A stretch of DNA of 64,000 bases, taken from the NCBI GenBank assembly GCA_039182515.1, contig JBCDCE010000011.1, positions 1 to 64,000 on the forward strand, read 5' to 3'. The translations under genes and the position numbers were made by a program. Origin of the DNA: JBCDCE01 sp039182515. GTDB lineage: Bacteria; Pseudomonadota; Alphaproteobacteria; Rhodobacterales; Rhodobacteraceae. Below, in pieces: positions 62,758 to 64,000 of the stretch. How positions within the stretch are numbered: the stretch's first letter is position 1; each line of letters starts with the position of its first letter. The notes under the pieces are model-generated. The model saw nothing but the letters and a program-made list of their open reading frames with translations. It searched no databases and had not been told where the DNA came from.

Positions 62758-63507
62758 ATGTCGCAAGCTGCAAAAACCACTGTCGATCCGTCTGAAATCG
62801 CCAAGTTCGAAGCTATGGCAGCGGAATGGTGGGATCCAAACGGAAAATTCAAGCCGCTGCACATGCTGAATCCTTGCCGTTTGGACTACATCACACGCAC
62901 AATTTCAGCCGAAATGGGGCAGGATCTGAGCTCAACTGCGCCTTTTGAAGGATTGCGAATCCTCGATATCGGTTGCGGGGGCGGTCTCTTATGCGAGCCT
63001 ATGGCGCGTTTGGGAGCCACAATCGTTGGCGCTGACGCTGCAGAGCGTAACATCCCGGTTGCCCGCGTCCACGCTGAGCAAGCCGGATTAGAAATCGACT
63101 ACCGCCACGCCACGGCCGAAGCCATGGCAGAGGCTGGCGAGCAATTTGATGTTGTTTTGAACATGGAAGTTGTTGAGCACGTCGCTGACCCACTCAGCTA
63201 CCTCACGGCCTGCCATAAGCTTCTCAAACCAGGTGGTCTACACATCTGCTCCACCATCAACCGCAACCCAAAAAGCTATCTGATGGCCATCGTCGGGGCC
63301 GAACACATCATGCGCTGGCTACCCAAAGGCACACACGAATGGAACAAGTTCATCACACCCGACGAGCTATTTGATTTGATGACAAAAGCCGGATTGGAGC
63401 CGGTGGACCGCAAAGGTTTTGTGTTCAACCCTATCCAATGGAGTTGGTCCATTTCCGCCAAAGACCTGAGCGTAAACTATGTGACAGCGGCTCTCAAACC
63501 AAGCTAA
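62758..63507 (+). CDS. ubiG: Ubiquinone biosynthesis O-methyltransferase UbiG
   Basis: A 249-residue SAM methyltransferase from ATG 62758 (GGAG 5 bases before); the longer frame from 62671 overlaps pip. EAMAAEWWDPNGKFKPLH is the UbiG N-terminal signature, and LDIGCGGGLLCEPMARLGATIVGAD the SAM-binding site. It makes two O-methylation steps in ubiquinone synthesis. Its last bases overlap the MarR gene end by 4. Confidence 0.95.
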   Translation: MSQAAKTTVDPSEIAKFEAMAAEWWDPNGKFKPLHMLNPCRLDYITRTISAEMGQDLSSTAPFEGLRILDIGCGGGLLCEPMARLGATIVGADAAERNIPVARVHAEQAGLEIDYRHATAEAMAEAGEQFDVVLNMEVVEHVADPLSYLTACHKLLKPGGLHICSTINRNPKSYLMAIVGAEHIMRWLPKGTHEWNKFITPDELFDLMTKAGLEPVDRKGFVFNPIQWSWSISAKDLSVNYVTAALKPS

Positions 63508-63947
63508 CGCGGGCCATTTAAACTGATGCGCATGGCCCTCAAAATGGGTAGGACGGATCTGGCTTTGTCTTCACCAATCTCATTAACAACGCGCCGAATA
63601 ACGGGCGACAGTGCCCGAAAAGCAGCGTCGCGCGCATCACGCCCAGCCGGGCTAATTGCCACCATTTTACGACGTGCGTCGTCCCAATCAGGACGTATGT
63701 GCACGTAACCCATCCATTCTAATTTAGACAAAGTGTTGGTCATTGCCCCTTTTGTCACATGAAATACAGACGCCAATTGAGCCGGACTGCGCTCTTGGTT
63801 GATGTGAACCAAGTGATTGAGAACCGAGAAATGCGACAACTCCATACCCTGCGGCAAAGCCTTTGAGACATGCGCCCGCGCAAGTTGATCGACGGCAAGT
63901 ATCTCTGCAAAGACCGAATTGGCCAGTTGGTCAGTAGGATCTGTCAT
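63504..63947 (-). CDS. MarR-family transcriptional regulator
   Basis: A 147-residue winged-helix protein with the MarR layout: helix MELSHFSVLNHLVH, recognition region SPAQLASVFHVTKGAMTNTLSKLEW and wing VHIRPDWDDARRKMVAISPAGRDA. MarR proteins repress stress or efflux genes on ligand binding. It converges on ubiG; its promoter lies in the last bases of the window. Ligand and target are unknown. Confidence 0.85.
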   Translation of the reverse strand: MTDPTDQLANSVFAEILAVDQLARAHVSKALPQGMELSHFSVLNHLVHINQERSPAQLASVFHVTKGAMTNTLSKLEWMGYVHIRPDWDDARRKMVAISPAGRDARDAAFRALSPVIRRVVNEIGEDKARSVLPILRAMRISLNGPR

Positions 63948-64000
63948 GAGGCCTGAGTATAGGGCCGTGTGCCTTGAAGCGAAGGGATTTTTTGACGAGC

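Noticed and set aside
1..64000. CRISPR array or prophage genes
   Set aside because: No regularly spaced repeats and no phage structural, integrase or lysis genes are visible.

Overview
The window looks like the chromosome of an alphaproteobacterium of the Rhodobacteraceae (Roseobacter group). This rests on the protein sequences and on familiar gene orders: kdsD-lptC-lptA-lptB-hpf-ptsN, secA opposite a parvulin-argJ-mutT block, rimP-nusA-ylxR-infB, and ubiG. GTG and TTG starts are common. G+C looks moderate (mid-50s % by eye, not computed).

Region A (1-30.2 kb) is accessory. At the left edge is the last part of an IS transposase gene, followed by fragments resembling tRNA 3' ends, which suggests an integration site. 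Next come two cassettes of dynamin-like GTPases on opposite strands. The plus-strand cassette has a large dynamin-like GTPase and a second GTPase fused to a Roadblock/LC7 domain. The minus-strand cassette has paralogues of both GTPases and two small unknown proteins. A third relative of the smaller GTPase has lost its nucleotide-binding motifs and looks like a pseudo-GTPase. It is encoded directly after a transmembrane Ser/Thr kinase, an FHA protein and a PP2C phosphatase. Two exported proteins, a double PilJ-domain protein and a PstS/OmpA chimera, lie inside the same block. Two promoter regions share an almost identical 14-bp motif, and a TTTCGCC element recurs upstream of three genes. I read 0.7-18 kb as one phosphorylation-controlled, membrane-remodelling GTPase system with envelope-facing parts. 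No T6SS structural genes accompany the kinase, FHA and phosphatase genes, and I know of no described system with this composition.

From 18 to 30 kb there are an exported Memo/CapA fusion, a four-gene operon (MORN, WG-repeat, DUF4062-nSTAND-propeller, and TIR/NDT-like plus TRAFs-binding), and a convergent patatin-SLATT pair. The domains are typical of bacterial conflict (immunity) systems. The propeller of the nSTAND protein contains a segment of about 1 kb with lower G+C, as if the sensor had been exchanged.

Region B (30.5-44.2 kb) is envelope polysaccharide biology: RNase D, Kdo precursor synthesis (kdsD, kdsB), LPS transport (lptCAB), hpf and ptsN, a double sulfotransferase, three glycosyltransferases, galU, cysQ and a capsule-type ABC permease. 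AlkB follows at 44.2-44.8 kb.

Region C (44.9-64 kb) is housekeeping: dnaK-dnaJ behind a sigma-32-like promoter, radC, an unknown Val/Pro-rich membrane-anchored protein, secA, a parvulin, argJ, mutT, a 44-residue small protein with its own terminator, the rimP-nusA-ylxR-infB operon, proline iminopeptidase, ubiG and a MarR regulator.
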